Of a stretch of DNA of 64,000 bases, positions 9,899 through 23,166 are shown piece after piece. The stretch lies in assembly GCA_949128115.1 (NCBI GenBank), contig OX421967.1, forward strand, positions 22,584,635 through 22,648,634. The letters are read 5' to 3'. Position numbers and translations under genes: made by a program. The first letter of the stretch is position 1; the number at the start of each line of letters is the position of its first letter. The stretch is from Anaspis maculata (taxonomy: Eukaryota; Arthropoda; Insecta; Coleoptera; Scraptiidae). The notes under the pieces were generated by a model, which had not been told where the DNA came from, did not search any database, and was given only the letters and a program-made list of their open reading frames with translations.

Positions 9899-12800
9899 AA
9901 GTAACTACAACACAGAATAAAGATAAAACATATTGAAATTATGAACCTGATTTGGTTTTCATTTCGGGATTAGCATTAAACCTTATCCTTTCTGGATCTG
10001 CCTTCGTGTCATATATCGGTAAGTCTATGTCATTAGTAGTTTTGTCTATATCGGGAGTACTGTCGCTATCTTTACAAATGTATTTCTTGCTTCTCTCTCA
10101 CCACCCACCCCACCATCCTTTATTCTAACTTTGTGTAAGTTCTCGGCTTGCCCAGAACTCAAAGGCGAAAGTGGACGATACAATAGTGTGTTTCTGGATC
10201 GCTAAATGGCGTGGAAACGAACCCCTTATTATGAAATCAACCGATTTTCCAATTTGAGAAAAAATATGTTCCTGTTGTATTCTAGGAATTAAGTTACTTT
10301 TCTACTGGCCGACATACTTTCGGAAAAAACTCGGATTTTTTCTCATTTTTCATGGATTTTGAATTGAAAAAAAAAATCAGGTTATCAGTTAGTTCTCCTC
10401 AAAATATAAAATGAATGTGCTTATTTTTGTTTCAACAGTAGTTGAAGAAATCTTGCTTATTATTTATCAACCGTAGGAAGAGCCCAATAGATGAGCAAGT
10501 TGGGCGACTCATTAACGTTAAATTTTGTTAGACCACAGATACTTCTACCTACAAGAACCAACAATCGTGAAAGTAGTAGAACGACTGGGACAGCATGAAA
10601 ATTGCAAGACATCAGGTCAAGATCCTACATGGACCGTAGAGCCGAGAAACGTAAAGTATAATAAAAATCGGCCGGCGACACCACACTGAGTGGCGTTCGT
10701 GTTGCTAGAGTTTGCGTATGTGGCGACCATCAGATTCATTGTTGCAAATTTCTCCTTCCGCGTATATTACCATCTGTAACGTGGTATGAATCTGAATGGG
10801 CCTCTGTGACGTGCTCTCACTCCAATAAATCACAAAATAACCAGCACGTGACAACAAGTTCATTAAAAAAATGTCATTTTATCGATGATCTTCTATTCAC
10901 AGATTAGTTCTTAGTTTGCTTAGTTAACCGTCCTGGAAGTCTTAAAGGTCTCCATGCAGCGTGTGCGGCATATTGATTCTTTGCGTTTACAAACCTCCAA
11001 ATGGTTTCATGTTTACCTTCATCTGTCCACCTAACTAGCAACTATCCCAGAGCGACGATACTGTAAGTTCCCGCTAGGTGGCAAATCGCTTGGCTTGGAA
11101 AATCCATAGAATTATTTCTGTTCTTTTAAACGGTCCAAAAGTCATCATTGCGTGATTTTGGATATCTGAGATGTATGAAATAAAATTTGCCGTTCAATTT
11201 TCGACAAGGTATAAATGGCACATTAGCTGCCGCCACGAGATTTTGTGTTCCAGTTACAAGAAAGTGCCATCATGACCGCACAAGGAACACTCCAACTCCA
11301 CTAATAACCGCAGACCATAAGCAATTTCCATAATTGCACATCGCATCACTAATCGCGTCCAATTAATTCTACCGCGTGACGTCATTATTATCCCTCTGCC
11401 CCACCCGCCTCTTCCTGCGCCACCCTGTAGAACAGTGCCGTTCGGGTAGCTGTGTGCGGGACGCAGAATAGCAGGATTAGGACAAGCCGAACGAGCTGAA
11501 TCACTGTTCGAACCGGCGATTAGCTCTCGCAAAAATCGTTTTCAAGGGAAACAAATCCGGTTAAATCAATCCCTTATAGCACGCAGTCGGATTAAAATGA
11601 GAAACGGGATTAGGTATACACCCACAATATCCGTTAGTGCTGATGGGCTCTCTGTATCTCTCGTTCGATTTTTCTTCGTCCTGTTCCCTCCTCCCTCACC
11701 CCCTTTTCGTTTCCTTTAACCACCGTTTTCACCTGTGGAAAATTCCTTTCCACCAGACGCCCGCACACTCTTTTCCTCGGTTTAAGCTTCTACGGAAACT
11801 TATTACGAATTCAAATTAAACTTTCGCAGAGATGCTGATGCTTGCGTACCTATACTGTCCCCACGTAGGTCTTCCACAAACTATTACGAGTTTTAATTAA
11901 ACGGAGATGGATGGGGATTTGCTATCGGTCCACCAGTATAGATACGAGTACCTATAACTTTTCTTGTGGAAGGAGGCCGGTATGCATATTCACAAAGTCT
12001 AAAACGACACAGCTCGCCCAACGCATTGTCACATGTCAAGTCCCTCGCTCACAAACAGGCTTCCAAATAGTGTGACTGAATGATAACAAGAAGTGTGCAA
12101 TAAAAGAGACTCGAAAATTATCTATAGGCAAAATATTGTTGTGTTGCGTTAAGCTGGGTGGAATAGACTGTTCTCTAAGTCAAATATACAGCAAAAAAGT
12201 TTATGACGAATTTTTGGGACAGCTTCAGGTATGTTCCAAGATTCGTTTTCAGAATCTTCATTTAACTGAAAAGCGTTACTATGGGAAGTGGTCAGCTATA
12301 GTAGGTTCACTTGTACCGTGATTCTAGTCGGCTGTGAGATTTTGTTTTCAAGTTTCCAAATGTGAAATATAGAGAATCCCCAAAACTTTGCAGTTGGCTG
12401 CTCTGGCCGGACTAGTTTTGGAACACATTTTTTGCGTATTTCCTCTGCAGATAGCCGGAACATTTTTGCGGCACGTGATGTCTGACGCTTTTTCCATTTT
12501 ATTGGATAATGTATCAATTTTTCGACCTGTTTTCAATTTTTGCCAATGAACAAATAAATCAAAAGAGCCTTGACATTTGACAGTTGACAAAAATATTTAT
12601 AACCTCTCAAAGCCGATTCCGCTTTCGATTGTTCAAATTGAAGAGTATCCAATGCCCTTCATCCAAAAAAGGAGCCCCAGGAGCATCAACCCTTTCGCCT
12701 CTTCCAGTCAAAAATACAAGCCAAACCCTGAAGAATTATAGGCGATACAAGGATCGCCGTGCAGTCTTTCATTGACAAAAGAATTTACGTGTAAAAAGTA

Positions 12801-15495
12801 AATTAAACCAAATTTCAAAAAACTCAGCCGCTCAAAGTTTCGTATTGGACCGAAATTGGTGTAAGCACCTTCAATTTGCAATTTGCTTTTATTTTGGGGC
12901 TTCCCTAGACGAGTTTTTGTCGACCCTGAATGGGCCGCCGTCAAGATGACCTAAATTATTTGCGGCCGCCCCGTGCTCTTTTGGTGTCTACATGATGGTA
13001 ACACAGCTCTGCGTCCCCCTAGTCGCACGTCCACTTATGACCAGGTCAGTTTTCCGAGATTTCAATATCAATTTGATAAGAAATATAACTCTACTTCCAG
13101 AGAAGTCAGTTTCACACCAGGTGAAAAGGCGGCAAGCCTACAATGCTAAAGTAAAAAATTTGACCAGCCAACTAGAGTCACAGTACAAGTGAACCTACTA
13201 TAATAGAAAATGGTCGAACAACTGTCAACTGAACGACTGGTCCAGGATGCCGGTGAGCAAACGTCAGCTGTCATTCGTATGTCACTTCTATATGCTGAAA
13301 CGCGAAAGCATAACCCTAAAAGCAGCGAGTGAACGAAGTGAGCCCAAAAACAACACTCCCCCTGGGTTCCACAAAAAAGATAATTCGAAATCAGTTGATT
13401 CGCGATTTTTGTTTGCCAATTTGTAGCTCACTGATCGATGGAAATGCTGGTTTATCTGTCAATAATGAAAAATGATGGGTCTAGTACCGATTTCAGGCAT
13501 TTTTTGTGGTTAATCGCCTAGCATCAAGTAGAAAAAAGTTCAGTTAATCTGCAATCAGCCTTGATCGCTGATCATCTTTTTTGTGGAACTGACGGTCCAA
13601 CTTAATTAATTATGTTCAGATTTTTATCAGTTAAGGCTTCAAATTCGACATTTCAACAGTTTTAGTGTCATTTACGCAATAAAACTGTATTAATATGCTA
13701 TGGAATAGCATCATTCAAATCGCAACCGACCAGTTGAGCAATTTTAATATCGGAACTTACTTCTATCCGACAAACACCTGTCAAGTTTAAATATCTAAAC
13801 ACCATGGCTAGCTGCAAAACTGTAAGCTCTTTCAGATTCAAAGAATCAGAAAAACAAATCTTCCGAACTACTTGATGCACGTTAAAAAAAATATATAAAA
13901 AATTGACAACTCAAGCGAAATTGGCAACAATGTCTGTCACTGCTGGTCAAGTGTATCTCGTGCCGCAGTGGACAATGCGAATATGCATCCGGGCACGTGG
14001 CGCCGGTATGAGGAACGTCTCGTGTGACACGGGCCCGCAAACATAAATTTGTAAATATTATTTTTTTGAATGGATGACAAACAACATTGTCATCCAAGAC
14101 GCTGGTGAGTGGAATTTTTTATATCGAGTGGCTTCGAGGATTATAATGGAACCGCATCCATCATCGAGTCACGGTCGGCGATATCGGAAACGTCTTGATC
14201 CAAAAAGCGTAATCTTTGACGGGCGCGCGATATGCCATTGAAGATGACAGGAAGATTGGAAAGGGTCGTGTCGTGTCTCTCGAATTGAGATAATGGGGCG
14301 CCGGATTTGGTGATTTTTATTGTTGTCGAGTTACGATTGACCATCAAGTTATTCATTATCAACGTTTACGAACTGTCCCAAATCTATTTGTTCCATCAAA
14401 GCAAGTGCGTTTGGGGTGAGCAGATATAATCAGTTTTACGACTTTTCAATTAGGGTGATCTGTGGAAAAATTGTATTGATTTGGTATGGAGCTTTATGCA
14501 GTCTAACTCTATGAATTAATGTCCTTCTGAGAAGATTTATTCAACCTCGTCGGGGCTACTGGGCAGTAGACATTTTCATCCCATTCTCTTCAGTACTACC
14601 GCTGCCACGCTCAGGCATCATTTTATCTTACGGTCGCCACTAACTAGCACAAGCGGAAAACTATCAACCAGTCAGGATGATGTCAGCGAATTTCTACTCC
14701 AAGGGAACTCACGTTTTCCTATTTTCGCCATAAAAACTCTAAATTTTTGACTCACGCGACTCAGAGTGATGGGTGACAGCTGTCACACAGTTTCTGCAGT
14801 GGTGGTTGTTTACGCATAATCAATTTATTTGCGTCACGTAGTTATACTTTCGAATTTCACCCCATTCTCATGCTGTCTTATAGATAACTTATCTGCCACT
14901 TCCAGTTGCCTTTTGCCACTGCTATTTTTCTGCAAAATCTTCACCCGTGTGTTCAAAATGCCGCCTCCCAAGAACTCCAACTTCGATGAACTCTTTGCTT
15001 GTCAATAATGTTTTGCATAAGGGAATGTTGCCTTTTGACACATCATATGGCAGTAATAGGTTAGAGAATCAATCGTGATTGTCAAACATTTTGACGCATT
15101 TAGGACCGCCCCCGCCACCCTAGTTTTCACTCCTGGTTCTGGTCCTCTTGATCGAAGCAAACCTTGAAATATAATGACAGGACTACAGGAGCGACAGCTG
15201 ACAGCGCTCTGACGCATGGCTCTAGATGATGGGAACTTTTTCTTGACGCCCCGAATTTGAAACAATCTTCGAGCTTCCACCCTGCGCCCAATGAAACGAA
15301 AACGCACCGAGCGTAACTTTGTTCCGTCTTCGGCGATTGCCCCGCCCGCCCTCGGTGCTGGCCCCAATACAAGCCACTCACACCCCATAAACATCACGAA
15401 CGGGGCATAACTCATAAAGCACACACAGAGACCTAATAAAATTAATGGTGTGCTAGCTGCTGTGTAGCAAACCAAGTTATATTTAATTTATTGAG
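9899..15495. other. About 5.6 kb with no recognisable gene or repeat
   Basis: Frames here (for example 11254-11532, 12348-12590, 15002-15475) show no family motif, and neighbouring frames do not join by sensible splice sites. A CRE-like palindrome TGACGTCA at 11377-11384 lies in a mixed AT/GC stretch, but one such 8-mer in 64 kb is expected by chance. This could be host intergenic or intronic DNA, or TE debris too old to recognise. Confidence 0.4.
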
Positions 15496-15499
15496 GGCT

Positions 15500-15640
15500 T
15501 TTCTGATGGATGAATAATTTTTGTTGGCATTGACTGTATTTTTATTTATTGTTATTATTTATTGTTATTTGTTTATAGTACAATGCAAGTACTGAAGGAA
15601 CAATAAATATTATTTATTTATTTATTTATTTATTTATATT
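15500..15640 (+). mobile_element. 3' end fragment of a LINE with TTTA-repeat tail
   Basis: The stretch runs to GAAGGAACAATAAATAT and then an ATTT/TTTA repeat (about 15611-15640). The same GAACAATAAATAT motif precedes the ATTTCA repeat tail at the 3' end of the complete LINE at 32099-38280. It is likely a 5'-truncated insertion of a related family. The 5' boundary cannot be placed. Confidence 0.4.
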
Positions 15641-16280
15641 TAATTTATATTTCTCTCCGGGTATGCACCAGCAAAATTAGAGGCGGTGTAACACGGACTA
15701 ATATAAATGCCTGCGTGTACCTTAACTACCACTAAATCCTCCGAGGATGGCGGGCATAATGCGAAATATGAAGAGAGCTATATGCGAAATTCCAAAAGAC
15801 CATCCATTCGGATTAATAAATTCCGGGGCCAAAGGGTAGGTATATAATGTTGGCATAATACCCCTGCTGCACTCGAACAATCGCTACGAATATCCGGACG
15901 ATGACAAGACAAAGACCTCAATTCAGCTACATGCGACCTAATAAACTACAGTTGAGGTTATTATTTTGTTTTTTTTGAGGCGGTACGCTTTTTTTGGTTC
16001 AGAGCTAAGAAGGTTCCAAAACTCAAGTGTCTTGAAGAGCGATTCAATAGAAACCTGGCGAAGAAAGGCTGTCACGTTTCGCGTTATCCTTCCTTTCTCT
16101 TTTTTTTACGATTTGTCATTAAAAATGTTCACTGTTTGTCCGTAGATTTGCCAATTTCATAAAAAACCTTCACCTTATCTTTATAACTCAGCTGTAAAAT
16201 GAGAGCTTGAATTGCTCAGCGCAGGTGAGATCCACTTCTGTTGTATCGGTTGTGGAAATTTGCAGAAACAGACCTATAGG
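15641..16280. other. No recognisable feature
   Basis: I see AT-rich DNA with short poly-T runs (about 15970 and 16100). There is no gene, inverted repeat or tandem repeat I can support. Confidence 0.4.
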
Positions 16281-17121
16281 CAGGACTGGGCAAAATACTT
16301 CGAAAAATGTATTTACATACAAAATACAAAATACACGATCCAAGATAGTCGAAATACAAAATACAAACTACTTCTTGAAATGTCTTTAAAATACAAAATA
16401 CGTATTTTGGAAAACTGAGAAATTCCAAAATACAAAATACAACCTAGAGTATTTCAAATACAAAGTAGAAAATACATTCTTATTGCGTATTTCAACCATT
16501 TTATTGGAAAACCCGTAAAATGCAAATATTTCAATGGGAACACTTTATTGATTCAGTCGCAACAATAAGTGAATTATCATGAACTATGAAAAGACAAATA
16601 AAATAAACATAAAGTGAAAAAAAAGTTCATATTCAAACCTATTCCTTCAAAATAACAAATGTTGATTTCCTTTGGGAAAACCAGCTTTTCGAAAATATTG
16701 TCCGACATCCGACATGGAACCTCTCGTGGCTGACAGTAGGATGCACTTACCAGTAAAACGTAAAACGTAAAAGATGCAATCGAACTCATTATCGATCCCA
16801 GATAGTGTGCAAAAGCAAGAAATGTCAATGGGGTGAACGAGGGGGTGAATATAGTATAACCAAAACAATTTCGGCCCGAACAGACTAAAGAGCATGGGAA
16901 ACAAATGTATTTTGTATTTTGAAAATCAAAATACTTTTCCGAAAAATGTATTTAAAATACAAAATACGAAATACTAGCTGCCTGAACTATTCCAAAATAC
17001 AAATACTTCTCAATCAAATGTATTTAAATACAAAATACAAAATACTTAAATGTATTTCGAATACGTATTTCAAATACTTGTATTTGTATACTACTTGTAT
17101 TTGAAATACCGCCCAGCCCTG
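16281..17121. mobile_element. Nonautonomous hAT-like element rich in AAATAC repeats
   Basis: The termini CAGGACTGGGCAAAATAC (16281-16298) and, on the other strand, CAGGGCTGGGCGGTATTTC (17103-17121) are typical hAT ends. Both subterminal regions are packed with ACAAAATAC or GTATTT motifs on either strand (16305-16490 and 16905-17110), while the centre (about 16500-16900) is unlike them. hAT transposases bind short subterminal repeats, so these arrays may be binding sites. The flanking 8 bp (CCTATAGG and CATAGGTA) do not form a convincing duplication. No transposase frame is present. Confidence 0.72.
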
Positions 17122-17222
17122 CATAGGTAATATCTAACTGTCCAATGTCCATTAGTATCCTCTTGAGAAAAAGCGATTGCAATGAATCTGATAACTTACC
17201 TGGCCCAGTAAGAGAAAATTAT

Positions 17223-17735
17223 TGTTACGAGCGGCAATTCTGGATAACACGCGATCTTTCTAGACTCCTCCCGTTAGATCGCATTGTACAAGTGCGGAGC
17301 GTTCTGGTGTGTTCCAGAGCGCGCGTGTAGGCTTTTTCCCGTACAACTGTATGGAGACCTCAGCCTGCAGTGGGTCAAGCTATATCTGTCCATTTTGGCG
17401 GAGGTGTCACATACCAGTACACACGGGAAGCACGATAAAGGTGTGTGATTATTCGGGAGCCGTCTAGAAATTATATGCCGGGTCACTATGGAAACTGTTG
17501 GAGAATGCATGGAACATTCGAGATAAATTGGTCGGACCTATATAAGGCATCAATCGCCGCCTCACGAGCAGTATTGAATTGGAAGAGACAGCGAGCGGAT
17601 GAGAAGCGATAGTCCCAGCGATATTTTCAAGCGAAAATAATTGTTGACGTGTATTTACTGTAGTACGCAGAAATAAACAGTGTGTGTTTTAAAACGATCG
17701 TCTCAATTATATTCGAACCCGTAGGCGAAATACTG
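17223..17735 (+). mobile_element. LTR, copy 2 of the family at 195-713
   Basis: It starts TGTTACGAGCGGC and aligns with copy 1 along its length (TGGGTCAAGCTA, CATTTTGGCGGAGGTG, ATGCCGGGTCACTATGG). It has TATATAA at 17539-17545 and AATAAA at 17672-17677. The 3' end differs: copy 1 ends with CGTAACA, but here the same place reads TGTTACG, the reverse complement, so the end is rearranged or truncated. A 112-codon frame begins inside the LTR and runs to 18020. It shows no gag motif I recognise, and I do not call it a gene. Confidence 0.7.
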
Positions 17736-20149
17736 TTACGGTTTCAAAAATCGACTTGGCGATACAGAATAATGAAACCAGGGCAACCAAAAAACAAAAA
17801 GAGAGTTGGTTGTTATTTTTCGGAGGCTCCGGCTGATTCTGCAAAAAAAGATCCAATAACCATCGGCCGAGTAACGATTCAGAGTTCCTCTGCGGTTCCT
17901 GTTGATGGCAAGCAGTACCACCAGTCATGTGATGTGCCTCGAGAACCAAAATTAAGGAAAGTGGCGCTGAACGCCACTCCTAGAACGCCGCCGCCTTTGG
18001 TTGACAGCAACTGTCAGTAATCGCCAACTTCGTTGAAGTGACAAACTCGGTCCTATTTCTCTCGTCTGTCCAGATGCCAGAGCGTATGGTGACCTTCTGG
18101 AATGTTCAAAGGTACCAAATCAGTTCACTACCTTACCGTTCAATCGGCGGCGTCTTCACCAACGTTGTCAGTTGGTCCAGATTATCAAGATCCTGCTAAT
18201 CGCTGCGGTTGTCCCGAAGCTCATGCGTTCAAGACTCGTTGATAAGCAAACCAAGTGTTGCCTCTTATCTTTTATTTTACTGTTTCAGAATAAGTTATCT
18301 ATTTGATATTTAGCGTGTTGTTGTTATATTTATTATTATTATTATTATTATTGTCTCTGCGTGAAGTAAGAGACGTTATTAGGGGGTAGCTATACCGGTT
18401 TACTACACCAATTTCCCTTGGGGAAGGACGGCAGTATGTTGTTTTTCGTGTAGGTACTCTGTTTCAGTGTCATCCCTGGAGCTTCGTTGGGCCCTTCGAG
18501 TTTTCGCAGCGTCATCGAAAAGGTAGGTACCTACGTTATAGTTTGTAAGCCAAATCTCGCGGTATTGCTCACCCTTTCTATTGGCGTCCTCTGCGCAACG
18601 CCCCTTTATTCTTGTGTACACGCCATGTCAAGTTGAACTATAAATATTCTTGAACCTTCTCTCCCCGATCATGAACCTGATTTTTGTAGTTTATTCTGTA
18701 TTTTTAATTCTCCCAATCCCAACTATCTCCACCTCGGAATCAATCAATCAATTACGATTTCAACCGTTAATATTACGTAACATTATTGTGTAGAAGATGG
18801 TTGTTTCTCCAAATTAAATCACGTTTCCAATCGATTTCTTTGTCGATGTAGTGCCCTTTTGGGAATTTATAGTAAGTACGGTTTTTGCATATGTGCAACC
18901 AAATGGAGGTTGATGTAAATATTCCCTGTTTTGTCCGAGAATTTGCACATAAATTTCGGATAACGCCTTCATTGGGTGAACCAAATCTGCTGTTTCACAA
19001 AACCAACACCTTTTGAATTTTTAGCAACCAATCACGGCTCAATAGCTCGCCGAAAAAGTAACGTAGACTGTTGATATGATGATATGGTACAATTCGTGTG
19101 TTGCTCCTCGACAGATGTTAGGTGCTGGAGATAACACTAGGTACCTATAAGATTTTCGACCGCAACATTGTTTCACGAAATCGGCAGCACTGATAAACGG
19201 AACACTATTAAAGCTCCTTTGACGATGGCAATGCTCACAGTTGGCGGGGGTATAGAGTTGATATAAAAAAGAACGTCGCGCGGCACGTCATAAAAAAGTT
19301 ATTACATCACAGCATCAGCGTAATTCTCAACAGGTTGTCATGATGACAGCATAGTGGTTGGCGGCGGTGGGCTCCCCGGGGGAGATACGCTAAAACCGGC
19401 GTCAATTTCATAAACCACCACTGCAGTGCCGCCACCCTCCTCCTCCCACTCTGCCCCCAGCTTCTTTTCACTCGACAACCCTTTTATTATCGTCTACAAT
19501 CCTGCAGGTTTTTATTTGTATTTTGATTGGGAGCAATTGTTTGCTGGAACAACAACAGGCGGAATGAAAAATATTTTGATTAATATTTCGTACGGAGCTG
19601 ACCAAAAGGGCGCGTCAACATAATGCAGTGAGATTTCCGTTTCGTTTCGAAACAATTTGGCAGCGCTGCTGCGATTCAAAACAGTACAGGGAACGAGAAA
19701 AATTGATGAATTTAACGGAAAGAACGATGATGGACTGCCACTCACTTCAACCAGTGACGTATTAGGTAGCAAACAGTCTAATATTCTATGTACAGTACAC
19801 CTGTGATAGGTTCGGTTCTACTAGTCATAATACATATCAAGCTAGTGGCGTCTGGTCAGTAGGAGTTGACGAAAGTATAGTATCACAGCAAAAATATTAC
19901 TCACGCTTTGGGTTGTTAATAGTGGCAGTGTTGTCAAGTTGAAGTAGGTTTGTCATTATGTACCGCTAGCATCAGCACCAAACATCGGGTGGACGAAGGC
20001 GTCGACTCCGGAAGCAGGAATTCGCTCATTTGATGGTCCAACATTGGGCGCAAGAGAAGCGGATGTATGAAGTGCGGGTCCGAGGTTCTAAGAAAGGTAG
20101 GGAACGCGACCCTATTTACCCTTGCTGGGTTAGCACTTAGACGAAAAAT
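17736..20149. other. Unassigned, possible LTR-element debris, with one TTA microsatellite
   Basis: The stretch after the LTR shows no primer-binding site and no protease or RT motif on the plus strand. A TTA microsatellite lies at 18330-18352. The rest has no supported feature. Confidence 0.35.
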
Positions 20150-20790
20150 ACTTATTACTTGGTGGGATAATCATAAACGAGAACATTGAATTCATATGGG
20201 AAGGTGGATTCCACCAATTTCTTCCAATTCTTGATAAACTTGCGATAATAATTACATATCCCTAGAAACTGTTGGACTGTTTCAGTGTTGTGGATGTTGA
20301 GAAGTCTACTCTTTGTTTTGATCTTGTCGGCACTTTACTAGGGGGATGATCCAATTGCATTTACAGTGATGTCAAATATATTAATTTCCTCAGCCAAAAA
20401 CATACATTTATCGATGTTCAGTGTGAGCCCGCCTTTCTGCAACTCTTGCAGCACATTCTCAAGTTTTACTATGTGCTCTTTATGTCTCTGAAAAAATTAC
20501 AATGTCGTCCAGATAAATTGAAGTTTCTCGTCATTCCATATCTGCGAAAACTTGATCCGCAAGGGCCTGGAGGTAAAAGGCGCATTTGTTAAACCAAAGG
20601 ACATAACATGCAAGTCGAATATTCATTTGTCCTGTCATGCACATATAGAACATATACAGTCATATAAAGGCTGTATACTGCTTACTGGACTCCTCCATCC
20701 CCACCTGCTAATATCTGCTGAATAGATCAAGCGATGAGAAATATCTTACACCTCCTTCATACGTCATAACTACAAATCAGGCCTGTTATT
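20150..20790 (-). pseudogene. Gypsy-type reverse transcriptase relic (antisense)
   Basis: Reading the minus strand from about 20770 down, the RT motifs appear in the right order but in shifting frames. Motif A is SSLDLFSRY, a stop, then QVGMEESS (about 20680-20755). The fingers/palm motif is MSFGLTNAPF (about 20585-20620). The active-site motif is IYLDDIVIF (20497-20520, YLDD box). After that comes EHIVKLENVLQELQ with LTLNIDKCMFLAEEI (about 20390-20470). YLDD and FGLTNAP are the Ty3/Gypsy signatures. At least two stops and several frameshifts break the frame. No LTRs of this element could be paired with it. Confidence 0.72.
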
Positions 20791-22770
20791 TAGCAATACT
20801 AGATCTAACAGTCAAGTCGGTTTGGCTTTTTTAATCAAAGTAGACGGCACGTTTCCACTTGTTGTACTGATAATAAAGAATTCGAAATTGAACTGCCATA
20901 AAATACTCGATGCATCATTCTTCAAGTTATTGCCATCTAAACAACCACAATGCCGCAGTAAAGTTCAAAATGAAAACCGCACACGAATAATGCACACCGC
21001 GGATTCTCACAAGCCCGCTCCCGCACCGCCCCATAAAATAACGCCGTTGATTTTCCAATCTTTCACACGAAATTTCACAATTTTAGCGTCAATTTACCGT
21101 CCCCGAGGGCGCTCTTTTGTGTCTGTTAATTTTTCAATAACGCGTGCATTATGAACAATATTCAGAGCTATTTTCTCCCTCCCGTGAAACACAACAACCG
21201 GAACCTGTAATACACAGTTTACCTGGTTCTAGTGTTCTTGTTCTCTTTCTCTTGGATGCTCAGCGCACTGACTGCTGAAATAATGCTCAGGAACGAGCGG
21301 TATATGGACGGACACATTATTTTGCTCTGTGCTTTTGTGCGTCGTTATTTATGCATAACTTGACGTTTCTTTCCGTGTTTCGTTCCTCTTGAACGCGATA
21401 AAAATGGACCGGGTTTTGATAAATTACGACGTGCCATGAGGGATTGAGTGCATTCCGTGGGATTTTATGGCTGTGTGTGTGTACAAGCAGTAGAAGGTGC
21501 ATGCTTTACTGGCTGGGGAAGCTCAGTAGCTGTTGGCATCTTCCTTGCCGCAAGGAAAAAGAACAGAACCTGGTCTGAAATAAGACAACTTCAATGTACT
21601 GCAACTGACCAGACCTCACCCGCTGACAACGGGTGCAACATTTGCAACTTCACCCTCGCAAAGCAAAAAGTGTCACAAACAATCGACAATGGACAGCTTT
21701 TGTTATTATCATCATAGGTACTTTTGAAATTATCATACTTCTTGATGCAATGGAAGATAAACAAAAAAAAAACGTGGGTGCGTGACCATAGTCACCCTCG
21801 GAAGAAGTGAAACTTCTATAGATATGAACCAATCAGACAACAACGTTCGAAGAGGTGTTTTTTTCGTACTCCCGCTCCGCTCCCTAACGGTTTGTATCAT
21901 CTTGTTTTTCCTTGTTATCATTTTTGTTTATTATTATTATTATTACTATGAGTCACTCAAAAGGCAGAATACTTTCGACATGACTTTTTCACGATTAGAC
22001 TTCTTTTGTTTCTTTTCTCGCTGCGCTCGGCGCTTAAACTCCCATTCTCCGTCACATGAAGTCTCACTCATACCCCTAATACAATAAATATCTATTTTCA
22101 TAATATCAAAAATATTCTCCACAAATAATTATGCGAATGTGACATCGTGACGGATTTTCTTACTGTACGATTTTCCCCGTTATATTACAGCACAGTGGGA
22201 ACTGTGTTCTGGCAGGCACAGCATGGCAATCTAATAATCTCCACAAAGTATATAAGAATGTCGTTTGGAAAACTCGATCCGGTATTAATTTTAATTGAAA
22301 GAATATAAAATACATAGGTATTTACATAGGTATGTAGGTAGGTACCTCGTGAATGTGATTTGAGGTAACTACGTGGTTAACTAGAGTTCCTACGATATTA
22401 TCTTCTCCAATCAAAATAAGGCCGTAGGTTAAATTGAAATATTGACAGAACTGATATGAGAATTTTCAGTTATGTGCTTGTCACCGTACTTATATTTAGA
22501 ATGTCACATTTAATTGAGGTGAAATCAAACCATTCAAAAAATTAACGAAGCATAATGTCAAAAATCAATTTCCAATCATGAAAATTTGATTATCAAACCA
22601 GTATAATAACATCGCTATACAATCAGCTGACATCTAGAACATCAAGCAATTGTTCCAGCCTCAATTGTCGGAAATTCTTTTTCTCCTCTAGGCTTCAATC
22701 ATCCACCCCTGCTTTCCTGCTTAATAGGTACATAGGTACCTGAACGTTGTGTCTACATTTGGGTGTGCGG
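20791..22770. other. No recognisable gene; short shared repeat core near 21605
   Basis: I see microsatellite-like TTA (about 21930-21950) and short TAGGTA runs (22310-22345). A sequence CAACTGACCAGACCTCACCC near 21605 recurs near 26856 and, with changes, near 55649. No coding region is supported. Confidence 0.35.
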
Positions 22771-22778
22771 AATATACC

Positions 22779-23158
22779 CAGGGCCGGGCCTGGCCTATTT
22801 GCCGCCTGCGTGCCACCGAAAAATTGCCGCCTCCCTCACCGGCAGTGGAGAGCCCCAACAAATGCGGGAATTAAAAGAATCCTTCGAAATTCAACGTTAT
22901 TATTATATTACCGCCCCTATAAAGGTGCGTTTAGTCAGCTTATTTAGTCGCAAGTTTTAATTTTAGCCGTAAGCGCTGCATCGCTTATTGGCTGTTCTGA
23001 GGAGGCTGGCTCATAAGAGCCAATGGGCGTTGCTGCGCTTGCGACTAAAATTAAAACTTGCGGCTGAATAAACTGACTGAACGCACCCTCACTTGCCGCC
23101 TGCCATACCCGCCTGATGCGCGCCGGAACGCACTGCACGCCTGCTAGGCCCGGCCCTG
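22779..23158. mobile_element. hAT MITE with perfect 8-bp target duplication
   Basis: The 380-bp element starts CAGGGCCGGGCCTGG and ends with the reverse complement form TAGGCCCGGCCCTG. It is flanked on both sides by AATATACC (22771-22778 and 23159-23166), an exact 8-bp duplication as made by hAT transposases. GC-rich ends (TTGCCGCC on the left, CTTGCCGCC on the right) surround a second MITE at 22924-23087. No coding capacity. Confidence 0.88.
22924..23087. mobile_element. MITE nested inside the hAT MITE
   Basis: The arms GGTGCGTTTAGTCAG...CGCAAG and its reverse complement ending TGACTGAACGCACC pair for about 44 bp (22924-22967 and 23044-23087) with few mismatches. They enclose an inner palindromic stretch containing TTGGCT. 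No target duplication is evident. Confidence 0.7.
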
Positions 23159-23166
23159 AATATACC

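Noticed and set aside
11377..11384. CRE palindrome TGACGTCA as a regulatory site
   Set aside because: One 8-mer in 64 kb is close to chance and no gene is near it.
15002..15475. A 157-codon minus-strand frame with hydrophobic and Arg-rich parts
   Set aside because: No family motif and an overlapping frame of similar quality. I cannot support a gene.
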